A DNA stretch of 64,000 nt from Kaistia granuli DSM 23481. Its GTDB lineage: Bacteria > Pseudomonadota > Alphaproteobacteria > Rhizobiales > Kaistiaceae. The notes beneath the pieces were generated by a model. It was not told where the DNA came from and made no database searches. It saw only the letters and a program-made list of their open reading frames with translations. Made by a program: the position numbers and the translations under genes. This document shows positions 17,133-27,661 of this stretch, piece after piece. The DNA is taken from the NCBI RefSeq assembly GCF_000380505.1, contig NZ_AQYH01000018.1, forward strand, positions 62,001 to 126,000. Reading direction: 5' to 3'. Position 1 is the first letter of the stretch. Every line of letters begins with the position of its first letter.

Positions 17133-18170
17133 TCAGTTGTGAGCGGGCAATGCCGGGCGGGCGCGGGGAAGCGGCGCGGCGATACCCCCCGCGGCTGAAG
17201 GTTGCTGGCAGCAGGCCTGGGCATCCGACAGGGACCCCTCATGCGTGGCGGCGAGGCGGACGGCTGTGGGCAGCGGGGAGGTGGCGGTCTGCCGTGGTGC
17301 CGCCCGGGGAAGTGCGATCGCGGCGGAGGTGGCGTTGCTGGCAAAGGTGGAGGCTGTTCCGGCCAGCGCCAGTTCCGGCTGAGCGATGATCTGGTCGGCG
17401 TTGACCGATTGCGCCATCCTCGATGGCGGAACCAGCGCAGTTGCGTAAAGAAGGCCGCGCGGCGGAGCGGGCTTCGGCTCGACGAGAGCCGCGAGCTGGA
17501 CCAGTGCCGCCGGCCGTCGCCGCGGCAGAAGAGGCATGGCGATCTCGGCCTTGGCCACGACGGGCTTCGCCACCTCCGCTGGGGGCGCGTCCAGCTCGAC
17601 GCTGACGGTCGCCGGCTTGGCGATGGCGGGCTTCTCGGCTTCGGGCTTGGCGGCCAGGCTGGCGACGACCAGCTTGCCGCTTTCCGGGGCTGCCGCGGCC
17701 GGCTCGGTGACGGTCCTGCCGGCGACCATCACCGGCGCGGTGCCCATGGGAACGTTGATCAGCTTGGCGAGCAGGCGCTTGCGCTTGGCTTCGTAGTAGT
17801 AGCCGCTCTTGTAGAGGCTGTGTGCGCGCCGGTCGTTGCCGCCGGCGACGATATAGGCGTTGGCGAGATAGGCGCCGCCATAGATGAGATTGGTTTCCGC
17901 GTCGAGGAGGCCGGAGGCCGGACCGCGATAGCCGAGGCCCTTCGCCGTGTCGTGCCGGATCTGCATCAGCCCCCAATAGGGCCCGTTGCGGGCCGCCGGA
18001 TTGAAGGTGCTCTCCGTCTTCACCACCTTGCGCAGCAGCGCGAACGGGATGCCGTAGACCTTGGCGTAATGCGCGATGCGGGCTTCGATTTCGGCTTGCG
18101 TCGGACCATCGTCGGCAAGCACCGCCGCCGGGATCAGGACGCAGAATAGCAGCACCAGAAGGCTGCGCAT
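17133..18170 (-). CDS. Lytic transglycosylase (SLT domain) with Pro/Ala-rich tail
   Basis: This 345-residue exported murein hydrolase cleaves the glycan strand of peptidoglycan. A signal peptide (MRSLLVLLFCVLIPAAVLA) is followed by the SLT domain: IPFALLRKVVKTESTFNP with the catalytic Glu, then GPYWGLMQIRHDTAKGLGYRG and NLIYGGAYLANAY. From about residue 165 the protein is a low-complexity Ala/Pro/Lys/Glu segment, probably a periplasmic linker or wall spacer. The start chosen gives a proper signal peptide; two Met codons upstream would add a basic leader without a ribosome-binding site. Confidence 0.85.
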   Translation of the reverse strand: MRSLLVLLFCVLIPAAVLADDGPTQAEIEARIAHYAKVYGIPFALLRKVVKTESTFNPAARNGPYWGLMQIRHDTAKGLGYRGPASGLLDAETNLIYGGAYLANAYIVAGGNDRRAHSLYKSGYYYEAKRKRLLAKLINVPMGTAPVMVAGRTVTEPAAAAPESGKLVVASLAAKPEAEKPAIAKPATVSVELDAPPAEVAKPVVAKAEIAMPLLPRRRPAALVQLAALVEPKPAPPRGLLYATALVPPSRMAQSVNADQIIAQPELALAGTASTFASNATSAAIALPRAAPRQTATSPLPTAVRLAATHEGSLSDAQACCQQPSAAGGIAAPLPRARPALPAHN

Positions 18171-18536
18171 CCGTCCGGCGAATGCGGATGTGATGCGACC
18201 GGAACCGCGGCGCATCAAGGGCGAGGGGCTGATCAAGGAGGCTCCGAGCCTGGTTAATCGTTCGATAAAACTCTCACGCGCCGGCCGAGGAGGCAAGTCG
18301 TGCGTCCAGCATGCGTGCCATGCAGGGTCGCGAACCGCTCCATCGGGCCACCATTGTCGCCGTCAAAATGGCGTTTCAAGGGCGCCTTGGCGTGTGCGCG
18401 CGGCTGGCGCCAAGGACCTCTGAAAGCGGCACGCTTGTGCCGTCGCCGCTTGCTGCTACATTGGGGGCAACAAGGCACGCGATGAGCTGCGCGCCGGGCC
18501 CTTTTGCCCTGTGTCCGCGCAGCCGAAGGATTTGAT

Positions 18537-19967
18537 GTGACAATTTCGGGCGAGGATCCGCTGATCGCGGAGTCCAGGACGCCCGCCACTGATTCTGCGG
18601 CCGGGCCGCGGGATCATGTCGGGACCGCCGGCGGTTCTGCCCAGGGCCCTCGTGGCGCTGGACAGGCACTGCCCGGCAAGAAGAAGGGCAGGCGGCGCAA
18701 GAAGCGCCGGCCGGTCTATGCCTCGGGCGAAAAACCGGCCGAGGCGAAGGCGACCGAAAAGAGCCGATCCGGCTCCGTCGATCGCGCGCAGAACGGGCGC
18801 GGTATCGCCATGGGCGGCAAGCCGGGCCCCGGACAGGTGCGCCCGGCCAGCGTCCCGTCGCGCAATGGATACATTCCGCAGCCGCAATCCATTGCCCGCG
18901 CCGTGCCGCGCCAGGACGAGCGCCAGCGTGCCGATTTCGCGGCGCCGCAGGAGACGCTCTATGCCGCGCTCGATCTCGGTACCAACAACTGCCGCCTGCT
19001 GATCGCGCAGCCGCGCGAACGGGGCTTTCGCGTCGTCGATGCGTTTTCGCGGATCGTTCGTCTCGGCGAAGGCGTCGGTCGCAGTGGCCGGCTTGGCGAG
19101 GCGGCGATGGACCGCGCCGTCGAGGCGCTTCGCATCTGCCGTTCCAAGCTTTCCGATCGTGGGGTCTTGCGAGCGCGCCTAATTGCGACGGAAGCGTGCC
19201 GCTCGGCTGAGAACGGCGCGATCTTTCTCGAACGGGTGCGTAGCGAAACAGGCCTCGGGCTCGAAATCGTCTCGCGCGAGACCGAGGCCCGGCTCGCCGT
19301 GTCCGGCTGCGCATCGCTGATCGATCCCAATTCCAACGGCGCGCTGCTGTTCGATATCGGCGGCGGATCGTCGGAGCTGGTGTGGATCGACCTGACGCGC
19401 CCCGCCGAGGGGCGTCGCCGTCGCATGTCGGATCGCATTCGCACCTGGGCGTCGCTTCCGGTCGGCGTCGTGACGCTCAGCGAGCGCCATGGCGGGGAGA
19501 CGGTGACGGCTGAAGTGTTCGAGGCGATGGTGTCGGAAGTGGCCGACATGCTCCGCACCTTCCCCGAAGCCGTGGCCCTCGATCAGGCGGTCGCGGCCGG
19601 CAATCTCCATATGCTCGGCACGTCCGGAACCGTGACAACGCTGGCGGGTGTCCATCTCGGCCTCGAGCGTTATGATCGGCGCCGGGTTGACGGCACCTGG
19701 ATGACGGCCGATGAGGTCAATCTGATGATGAACACGCTGACCGGCATGGACTACGCCGCCCGCATCGCCAATCCCTGCATCGGCAAGGAGAGGGCGGATC
19801 TGGTGCTGGCGGGCTGTGCGATTCTCGAAGCCATTCGCCGACGCTGGCCTTGCCAGCGGCTGCGGGTGGCTGATCGCGGTCTGCGTGAGGGAATTTTGGT
19901 AGAAATGATGGCTGAGGACGGCGTCTGGCGACGCGCGCCCCATCGACAGGGGGGACGCACGTCATGA
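18537..19967 (+). CDS. Ppx/GppA phosphatase with long basic N-terminal extension
   Basis: This 476-residue protein hydrolyses polyphosphate or pppGpp. The ASKHA-fold signatures are [17 protein letters not shown] (residues ~142-158) and [16 protein letters not shown]. The catalytic Glu-type segment is in [13 protein letters not shown], and the family's [11 protein letters not shown] motif follows. The first ~138 residues are unusual: low complexity, with a basic cluster [11 protein letters not shown] (48-58), and not part of the fold. A GTG start was chosen because GAAGGA lies six bases before it. The stop overlaps the ATG of rlmE by 4 bp, indicating translational coupling. Which of the two substrates is used cannot be decided. 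Confidence 0.87.
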   Translation: MTISGEDPLIAESRTPATDSAAGPRDHVGTAGGSAQGPRGAGQALPGKKKGRRRKKRRPVYASGEKPAEAKATEKSRSGSVDRAQNGRGIAMGGKPGPGQVRPASVPSRNGYIPQPQSIARAVPRQDERQRADFAAPQETLYAALDLGTNNCRLLIAQPRERGFRVVDAFSRIVRLGEGVGRSGRLGEAAMDRAVEALRICRSKLSDRGVLRARLIATEACRSAENGAIFLERVRSETGLGLEIVSRETEARLAVSGCASLIDPNSNGALLFDIGGGSSELVWIDLTRPAEGRRRRMSDRIRTWASLPVGVVTLSERHGGETVTAEVFEAMVSEVADMLRTFPEAVALDQAVAAGNLHMLGTSGTVTTLAGVHLGLERYDRRRVDGTWMTADEVNLMMNTLTGMDYAARIANPCIGKERADLVLAGCAILEAIRRRWPCQRLRVADRGLREGILVEMMAEDGVWRRAPHRQGGRTS

Positions 19968-20716
19968 GCGCAACCAAGGGCAAGGGATCGGGTGGACGCG
20001 AGCTGACCGTTCGGGTCAAGACGTCGCGCGGCCGGACGGCGTCGTCGCAGCGTTGGCTCGAGCGCCAGCTGAACGATCCGTATGTCGCGCGCTCTAAGCG
20101 CGAGGGCTATCGCTCGCGCGCTGCTTACAAGCTGATCGAGATCGACGACAAGCATAAGATCCTGCAGCCGGGCATGAGCGTCGTAGACCTTGGCGCGGCG
20201 CCGGGCGGCTGGTCGCAGGTCGCCGTCGACCGCGTTGGCTCCACCGACGAAAAGAAGCTCGTCGTCGCCATCGACTATCTGGAAATGGACGAGCTTCCGG
20301 GCGTCATCCTGTTCCAGAAGGACTTTCTCGACGAGGACGCTCCCGCGATGCTCGAAGAGGCCTTGGGCGGACGCGCCGATGTCGTCATGTCCGACATGGC
20401 GGCTCCGACGACAGGCCACCAGAAGACCGACCATCTCAGGACGATCTTCCTCTGCGAGGTCGCCGTCGACTTCGCCATCAACGTTCTGAAGCCCGGTGGT
20501 CACTTCCTGACCAAGGTGTTCCGCGGCGGAGCCGAGGGGACGGTGCTGACGCAGCTGAAGCAGCATTTCACCAGCGTGCACCATATCAAGCCGCCGGCGA
20601 GCCGGGCAGGCTCAGTCGAGCTCTTCCTGCTCGCCAAGGGCTTCAAGGGCCGCAAGGCGCATGCCGACGGCGGCCCGAGGGAAGACGATGCGGTCGACGA
20701 GGGCTGGCGCCCCTAG
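19964..20716 (+). CDS. rlmE: 23S rRNA (uridine-2'-O)-methyltransferase
   Basis: This 250-residue RlmE/FtsJ methyltransferase modifies U2552 of 23S rRNA on the 50S subunit. The K-D-K-E tetrad is visible: [11 protein letters not shown] (Lys), VVMSDMAAP (Asp), [10 protein letters not shown] (Lys), [11 protein letters not shown] (Glu). The SAM-binding loop is [15 protein letters not shown]. It is longer than E. coli RlmE (about 209) by N-terminal basic residues ([20 protein letters not shown]) and a short C-terminal tail, typical for alphaproteobacteria. It is coupled by a 4-bp overlap to ppx/gppA. Confidence 0.95.
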   Translation: MSATKGKGSGGRELTVRVKTSRGRTASSQRWLERQLNDPYVARSKREGYRSRAAYKLIEIDDKHKILQPGMSVVDLGAAPGGWSQVAVDRVGSTDEKKLVVAIDYLEMDELPGVILFQKDFLDEDAPAMLEEALGGRADVVMSDMAAPTTGHQKTDHLRTIFLCEVAVDFAINVLKPGGHFLTKVFRGGAEGTVLTQLKQHFTSVHHIKPPASRAGSVELFLLAKGFKGRKAHADGGPREDDAVDEGWRP

Positions 20717-20780
20717 ACGTCTCGCACTCCGGCAAGCACGTCGGGTCGTGTCTCATCGCATGAATGCCGAGCGCGCCTTT

Positions 20781-22229
20781 TCAGGCGCGTTCTCGCATGG
20801 CGGTGACCGGGTCAGGCGCCAACTCCTTGGTAACGAGCTTCCGGCCTGACATTTCCTCGCCCGCGTCGCGCGGCATGCGGAGGAAGAAGATGACCGAGCT
20901 CATGGCGATCAGGCCGACGGCGATGAAGGCCGGATGAAAATCAGCGAGGCCGAGCTCGCCGCCATGCGCCGACATTGTCAGTTGCAGCGAGATCGCGCCG
21001 GTTGAGATACCGAGCGACAGCGACAATTGCTGGAAGACGCTGGTCATGCTGGTGGCCCGGCTCATCTTCGACAGCGGCACGTCGGCGAAGGACAGCGCGT
21101 TGGCGCTGGTGAACTGCAGCGACCGGAAGAAGCCGCCGATAAACAGCAGTCCGGTGATCAGGTGCATCGGCGTGCCGATCGAGAAGGCGGCGGGAATGCC
21201 GACGAAGAACGCCGCGATGAATGAATTGGCGATCAGCACCGGGCGGAAGCCGAACCGGCGCAGCAGCGGTGGCGCGACGAACTTCATCGCGATCGCGCCG
21301 AGTGCCGAAACGAAGGTGATGGTTCCCGACTGGAAGGGCGATAGCCCGTAACCGAGCTGCAGCATGAGCGGCAGCAGGAAGGGCAGGGCGCCGATGCCGA
21401 TCCGGAACAGCATGCCGCCGAAGACGCTGGCGGCAAAGCTCGGAATGGCGAACAGCGACAGGTCGAGGATCGGGTTGGCGACGCGCCGGCTGTAGAGGAA
21501 ATAGGTGATGAGCAGCGCAGCGCCGCCGAACAGGCAGGCGAGCACATAGGGCCAGGGCATCAGGTTGAGACCGAGCGAGGTCGAACCTGTGATGAAGCCG
21601 GCTATGCCGAAGGCGGTCAGCAGGAAACCGATGAAATCGAAGCGAACCCGCTCCTCGCCGCGAATATCGGGAATGAACAGCGTCGCCAGCGTCACGCCGA
21701 GAATGCCGATCGGCACATTGATCCAAAAGATCCAGCGCCAGTCGAAATAGGTGGTTATGAAGCCGCCGACCACGGGGCCGACCACCGGGCCGATCAGCGC
21801 CGGTACCGTCAGCCAGGCGAGGGCGCCGACCAGTTCGCTCTTCGACACGGACTTCAGGATCACCAGTCGCCCGACCGGCACCATCATCGCGCCGCCGATC
21901 CCTTGCAGAACCCGCGAGGCAACGATCTCGGGGATCGAACTGGACAGGCCGCAGCAGATCGAGCCGATCGTGAAGAGCGCAATGGCGAGCCGAAACACCG
22001 ACCGCGCGCCGAACCGGTCCGCGATCCATCCGGAGGCGGGAATGAAGATGGCGATGGTGAGCAGATAGGAGGTCAGCGCCAGCTTGAGATCGATCGGGCT
22101 GACGCCGAAATCCCGTGCGATCGCCGGAAGCGACGTCGAGAGCACCGTCGAATCGAGGTTCTCCATGAACAGCGCGCAGGCGACGATCAGCGGGAGTAGA
22201 ATCCGGGCGGGAGGGCGATGCGGAGCCAT
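20781..22229 (-). CDS. DHA2-family MFS drug exporter
   Basis: This 482-residue inner-membrane protein of the 14-helix DHA2 (EmrB/QacA) branch starts with FMENLDSTVLSTSLPAIARDFG, the motif D1 of these exporters, and has GWIADRFGARSVFR in the first cytoplasmic loop. GPVVGPVVGGFITTYFDWRW carries antiporter motif C followed by the DHA2 W-R-W segment. It should export drugs or other hydrophobic compounds by proton antiport. There is no adjacent membrane-fusion protein gene, so it may work alone. A weak GC hairpin overlaps its stop codon. The regulator is not obvious. Confidence 0.88.
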   Translation of the reverse strand: MAPHRPPARILLPLIVACALFMENLDSTVLSTSLPAIARDFGVSPIDLKLALTSYLLTIAIFIPASGWIADRFGARSVFRLAIALFTIGSICCGLSSSIPEIVASRVLQGIGGAMMVPVGRLVILKSVSKSELVGALAWLTVPALIGPVVGPVVGGFITTYFDWRWIFWINVPIGILGVTLATLFIPDIRGEERVRFDFIGFLLTAFGIAGFITGSTSLGLNLMPWPYVLACLFGGAALLITYFLYSRRVANPILDLSLFAIPSFAASVFGGMLFRIGIGALPFLLPLMLQLGYGLSPFQSGTITFVSALGAIAMKFVAPPLLRRFGFRPVLIANSFIAAFFVGIPAAFSIGTPMHLITGLLFIGGFFRSLQFTSANALSFADVPLSKMSRATSMTSVFQQLSLSLGISTGAISLQLTMSAHGGELGLADFHPAFIAVGLIAMSSVIFFLRMPRDAGEEMSGRKLVTKELAPDPVTAMRERA

Positions 22230-22302
22230 GAGGCCTCTGGGCGGGCAATGCTATGCCTACCTTAGAGCGACCGCGGGGCGATTCCGAGGCGGGATCGCCA
22301 GT

Positions 22303-23286
22303 TCACGCTTCCGTGATGGCCACGCCCATGTCGCGGATCGAGCCGAACAGCGCCGGGTCTTGCCAGAGGCGGCCGAACAGCCTGTCGCAGCCAGGATGGC
22401 TCCACTTTGTCTGCCCTGCGCCGTGATAGGGTGTCAGCTCGCCGATCCGCAGCCCCTGGTCGGTGAGGTAGATATCGACGCGCATATGGCTGAAGCCGGC
22501 GGCGGCCTTTGCCGAGACGGCGGCCAACCGGCGCGCCATCTCAGGCGCCAGGACAAAATCACCGGGGCGGTATTTCAGGGAGTGGAACGGCAGGCGGGCG
22601 CCATGGACGTCGAACCAATTGTCGAGCCGGTCCGGCGAGTGCTTGGCGCCCGTGTAGATCCGGATCGCCACCGTCTGGCCATGGAAGGTCATGACGTTGG
22701 CTTCCGGCACGCCACCGCCATCCGGGCCGATCAGAAGCGGCTCGGCGAGCACCCGGCGCGGGATGCCCCGATAGCCCCACTCTGGCGAGAGGTCGAAGTA
22801 GTCGTGCTGAAGCCACTCCTGCGCTTCTTCGGTGAGGGCTTTGAAATCGCAGCTGGACTTGTCGTGGATAATCGCGAAGGGCCCCGAAGTGTGGCTGGGC
22901 TTGAGGACGAAACGGTCCGGCAGCGCATGCCACGGGATTTCATCTGGACTATCCCAAAACCCGATTATCGGCGTAACATAGTCTTCGCCAAGCCGCTCGC
23001 GGATGACGCCGCGCACCGCGATCTTGTCGCAGATGCGCTTCAACATCGGGTCGCGATCGTAAATCAGGCGATGGACGATCAGTGCATTGAAGCCCGCGGG
23101 CGGATCCATGGCTAACGGCTCGCCCAGGAACGCTTCGCAGCGCTGCACAACCTTGGCTCGGTTGAGCCTGTTGCCGATCAGCGGCGCCCGCGACAGTGCG
23201 CGCTTGAACGCGGCTTTCGAGAGCCTGATACGCCGGCGAGGCCGCGCCTGGCCACGCTTGCCCGTCAAATCAAGTAAGTTAACCAT
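22303..23286 (-). CDS. TupA-like ATP-grasp protein
   Basis: This 327-residue protein matches the TupA-like ATP-grasp family, usually linked to cell-surface polysaccharide or teichuronopeptide synthesis. Visible blocks are DKIAVRGVIRERLGEDYVTP, WHALPDRFVLKPSHTSGP (the ATP-grasp Lys segment), NVMTFHGQTVAIRIYTG and RVDIYLTDQGLRIGELTPYHG (metal-binding acid residues). The start MVNLLDL was chosen because the upstream frame lacks family character. No other polysaccharide genes are near. It is divergent from guaB with about 290 bp between the starts. Confidence 0.78.
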   Translation of the reverse strand: MVNLLDLTGKRGQARPRRRIRLSKAAFKRALSRAPLIGNRLNRAKVVQRCEAFLGEPLAMDPPAGFNALIVHRLIYDRDPMLKRICDKIAVRGVIRERLGEDYVTPIIGFWDSPDEIPWHALPDRFVLKPSHTSGPFAIIHDKSSCDFKALTEEAQEWLQHDYFDLSPEWGYRGIPRRVLAEPLLIGPDGGGVPEANVMTFHGQTVAIRIYTGAKHSPDRLDNWFDVHGARLPFHSLKYRPGDFVLAPEMARRLAAVSAKAAAGFSHMRVDIYLTDQGLRIGELTPYHGAGQTKWSHPGCDRLFGRLWQDPALFGSIRDMGVAITEA

Positions 23287-23510
23287 TCGATGTATCACCG
23301 TGCCAGCCGGCGGCTCGAAACGTCCCCCGTGACATGTGCTTCTCCATGATTCTCCGTCCAATACCAACCTGAAGCTGTAGGGGAGATCGATGTATGCCGG
23401 CGTTGGGGCGCTGGGCGAGCTTTCGCCATGCGGATTCACTTTTGGACGCCGCGAGCCTTTCCTCCGCCGGCTACTCCGTGATAGAGACCACCGCCAACTC
23501 TATTCGCTGA

Positions 23511-25064
<1,554 letters not shown>

Positions 25065-25092
25065 TCGCACCTTGGTGTGCTGACGCAATCGA

Positions 25093-25133
25093 AGAGGGGC
25101 AGGGGTCGGAACCTTCTGCCCCTCTGTCTTGTT
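25093..25133 (+). terminator. Intrinsic terminator of guaB
   Basis: AGAGGGGCAG (25093-25102) and CTGCCCCTCT (25116-25125) form a 10-bp stem with a 13-base loop, followed by GTCTTGTTT. It begins about 28 bases after the guaB stop. Confidence 0.75.
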
Positions 25134-25192
25134 TGCGCCCTGCCGGGTGCGCCCGGATTCTGTCTTGCACCGGAACACATATCGGGGGCTCC

Positions 25193-25600
25193 ATGCTGAA
25201 GACCGTCATTCTGTGGCCGGCGATCGCGCAATTCGTCCTGATTGCCTGCGTCTATCTCTGGCTCAGCGTTACCCGGCAGCGGGCGCTCGGCAGCGGCGCC
25301 GTGCCGAACACCGATTTTCCGCCGGGCGGCGACGAGCCGCGTGCGTCGGCCGACGCTCGTCGCCATCTCGCCAACCAGTTCGAGCTGCCGATACTCTTCC
25401 TTGTCGTGATCGGCTTCCTGTTCGGCATCAACGGCACCTCTGTTCTCGAGGTGGTCGTCGCGTGGCTCTTCGTCGCGTCGCGCCTGCTCCACACCCTGGC
25501 ATCGCTTCGGGGCCTGCTGATGCTGCGTCATGTCAGCTTTCTTGTCGGATTCGTGCTCGTCTTCTTCCTCTGGCTCGACCTCGCCGTTCGTATCCTCTAG
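25193..25600 (+). CDS. MAPEG family membrane protein
   Basis: This 135-residue protein has four hydrophobic segments, starting MLKTVILWPAIAQFVLIACV. Between helices 1 and 2 comes RRHLANQFELPILFLVVIG, which contains the conserved N-Q-x-E-x-P pattern of MAPEG proteins (membrane-associated eicosanoid/glutathione metabolism family). Helix 3/4 includes ASRLLHTLASLRGLLMLRHV, also typical. The biochemical role in bacteria is unclear, possibly glutathione-dependent. It sits between guaB and the rsmB-like gene, whose start is 11 bp downstream, so the two are probably one transcript. Confidence 0.83.
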   Translation: MLKTVILWPAIAQFVLIACVYLWLSVTRQRALGSGAVPNTDFPPGGDEPRASADARRHLANQFELPILFLVVIGFLFGINGTSVLEVVVAWLFVASRLLHTLASLRGLLMLRHVSFLVGFVLVFFLWLDLAVRIL

Positions 25601-25611
25601 AAGCCCGGACC

Positions 25612-26925
25612 ATGATCCCAGCCGCACGCATCTCCGCCGCCATCGAGGTCCTCGATGATATCGCAACCCGCCGCCGCCCGGCGCCCGACGCCCTGAAGGA
25701 TTGGGGTCTCGCGCACCGCTTCGCCGGTTCGAAGGACCGGCGCGCCATCGGCGATCTCGTCTTCGACGCGCTCCGCCACAAGAACTCGTCCGCAGCGGTG
25801 GCCGGCGGCGATGACGGCCGCTCCATCATGCTCGGCTTGTTTCATTTTCACCGTGGCCTCGACATCGCCGCGATCGAGAAGCTGTTTTCGGGCGATCGCT
25901 TCGCGCCGGCTCCGCTGACGGAAGACGAGCGCGCGACGTTGAGCGTCGAGCGCCTCGCCACGGCTCCGGACTATGTGCGCGGCGATTACCCGGAGTGGAT
26001 CGCCCCCAACCTTGCCCGGGTCTTCGGCGACGATGTCGTTGCCGAAATGCAGGCATTGGCGACGCCGGCGCCGCTCGATCTGCGCGTCAACACGCTGAAG
26101 GCCGAGCCGGATCACGCAGCTTCCGAACTGACGGCCGCGATCGGCCGCGCGCCGGAGCGCCCGGCGCTCTCGACGCTCTGCCTGCGCCTGCCGCTCGAGC
26201 CCGAGCGGGGCGAGCCGCACATCGCCTCGACCGAGCCTTTCCTGAAAGGCCAGATCGAGATCCAGGATCTCGGCAGCCAGCTGGCGGCGGAATTCGCCGG
26301 AGCGCGTCCGGGCCAGCAGGTGCTTGATCTCTGCGCCGGCGGTGGCGGCAAGACGCTGGCGTTGGCGGCCGCGATGCAGAATCACGGCCAGATCTTCGCC
26401 CATGATGCGGACCGGCGCCGTCTGGCGCCCATCCACGACCGCCTGACCCGGGCCGGTGTCCGCAACGTCCAGGTCCGCACGCCGCGGCCGAATAGCGATG
26501 TGCTCGACGATCTTGAACACCGGATGGATCTGGTCCTTGTCGATGCGCCCTGCACCGGCACCGGGACCTGGCGCCGCAATCCGGACGCCAAGTGGCGCAT
26601 CCGTCCCGGCAGCCTGGCCGAGCGCAACAAGGACCAGGCGCTGGTTCTCCAGGCGGCGAGCCGCTACGTGAAGCCGGGCGGCCGGTTGGCCTACATCACC
26701 TGCTCGGTGCTGGAGGAAGAGAACTCCGACCAGATCAACGCGTTCCTGGCGGCGCATCCGGGCTTCTCGGTGGTGCCGCCGCAGGCGGTGGTCGAGGCCT
26801 ATGAACAGGAATCAATGAACATCCTCGGTCCCACTGTCAGGTTGCTCGAAAACGGCCTGCTGATGACGCCGCTGACCAGCGGAACGGACGGATTCTTCGT
26901 CTCGGTGCTGATACGAAGCGCCTGA
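25612..26925 (+). CDS. RsmB-like 16S rRNA m5C methyltransferase
   Basis: This 437-residue RsmB/NOL1/NOP2/Sun-family enzyme uses SAM to methylate C5 of a cytidine in RNA. The N-terminal half is the NusB-like/RNA-binding part (RISAAIEVLDDIATRRRPAP). The Rossmann domain has VLDLCAGGGGKTLALAAAM, then DLVLVDAPCTGTGTWRRNPD with the proline-cysteine motif IV, and YITCSVLEEEN with the second Cys. The two catalytic Cys residues required in the family are both present. Target position C967 is the family expectation for RsmB. The frame is open far upstream but that stretch overlaps the MAPEG gene. Confidence 0.88.
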   Translation: MIPAARISAAIEVLDDIATRRRPAPDALKDWGLAHRFAGSKDRRAIGDLVFDALRHKNSSAAVAGGDDGRSIMLGLFHFHRGLDIAAIEKLFSGDRFAPAPLTEDERATLSVERLATAPDYVRGDYPEWIAPNLARVFGDDVVAEMQALATPAPLDLRVNTLKAEPDHAASELTAAIGRAPERPALSTLCLRLPLEPERGEPHIASTEPFLKGQIEIQDLGSQLAAEFAGARPGQQVLDLCAGGGGKTLALAAAMQNHGQIFAHDADRRRLAPIHDRLTRAGVRNVQVRTPRPNSDVLDDLEHRMDLVLVDAPCTGTGTWRRNPDAKWRIRPGSLAERNKDQALVLQAASRYVKPGGRLAYITCSVLEEENSDQINAFLAAHPGFSVVPPQAVVEAYEQESMNILGPTVRLLENGLLMTPLTSGTDGFFVSVLIRSA

Positions 26926-27037
26926 TTGCATTCATCTGTGCGCCTTTGCCTGCTGGCGGGCGGCCTGCCTCGACACGGTGCGGATGCGCCGATAGAAGGG
27001 CCGCCCCGGGGTTCCCCCGACTAGGAGGTCAAATCTT

Positions 27038-27523
27038 ATGCGCAGGTTGCTCAGGCTCATCGCCATTCTGATCGTGGTGTTCGCCGGATACTGGGCCTAC
27101 TACGTGTTCGCCGCCGGCAATCCGAGCGACCCGCTCGGCGTCGAGATCAACAAGTACATGCCGACAGCGGCGCGTGAATTTGCGTGCAAGAAGCTGAAGG
27201 AACGTTTCGCCGACGCCAAGACGGCGCCCGAGGGTTGCGCCGAGTTCGCGTTCTGGGCCCCTGCGCCGGCACCCGTCGTCGAGCCGGCTCCGGCAGCCGT
27301 CGAGCCGCCGGCAGCAGCGCCTGCCGTCGAGGCTCCCGCTCCGGCCGCGGAAACCGCACCGGCAGCGCCTGTCGCTCCGGCGCCTGCGGCCGAGGCTCCC
27401 GCGGCACCGGCTCCCGCCGCCGAGACGCCTGCGGCGCCGGCTCCGGCCGCCGAGGCTCCCGAACCGGCTGCGCCGGCGGCTGAGGCTCCGGCTTCCGACA
27501 CGCCCGAGACGGCAGCGCCCTGA
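27038..27523 (+). CDS. Membrane-anchored Ala/Pro-rich repeat protein
   Basis: This 161-residue protein has one N-terminal membrane helix (LLRLIAILIVVFAGYWAYYV) and then a short globular stretch with two Cys residues (REFACKKLKERFADAK, PEGCAEFAFW). From residue ~75 it is an extended tail of imperfect APAAEAPAAP-type repeats. A very strong AGGAGGT ribosome-binding site precedes the ATG, and an intrinsic terminator follows. The tail would be periplasmic and may span toward the wall. I do not recognise a family. It is a single-gene unit between the rsmB-like gene and guaA. Confidence 0.72.
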   Translation: MRRLLRLIAILIVVFAGYWAYYVFAAGNPSDPLGVEINKYMPTAAREFACKKLKERFADAKTAPEGCAEFAFWAPAPAPVVEPAPAAVEPPAAAPAVEAPAPAAETAPAAPVAPAPAAEAPAAPAPAAETPAAPAPAAEAPEPAAPAAEAPASDTPETAAP

Positions 27524-27533
27524 TCGAAATGGC

Positions 27534-27563
27534 GGCCCGCTCCCACCGGAGCGGGCCGTTTTC
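27534..27563 (+). terminator. Intrinsic terminator
   Basis: GGCCCGCTCC and GGAGCGGGCC pair as a perfect 10-bp stem around a CACC loop, followed by GTTTTC. It ends the Ala/Pro-rich gene upstream of guaA. Confidence 0.82.
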
Positions 27564-27661
27564 TTGACCTATGCATGCGGAGATCGGCAGCTCCGCGATT
27601 GCAGTTTGCGGCGCAATCGCTTAACCGAGGGGCCATTCCCCTCAGACGCCGGGCCGCTTCC

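Noticed and set aside
20769-20790. Terminator between rlmE and the DHA2 exporter
   Set aside because: GCGCGCCT/AGGCGCGT can form a hairpin but there is no T-run on either side and it overlaps the exporter's stop codon.
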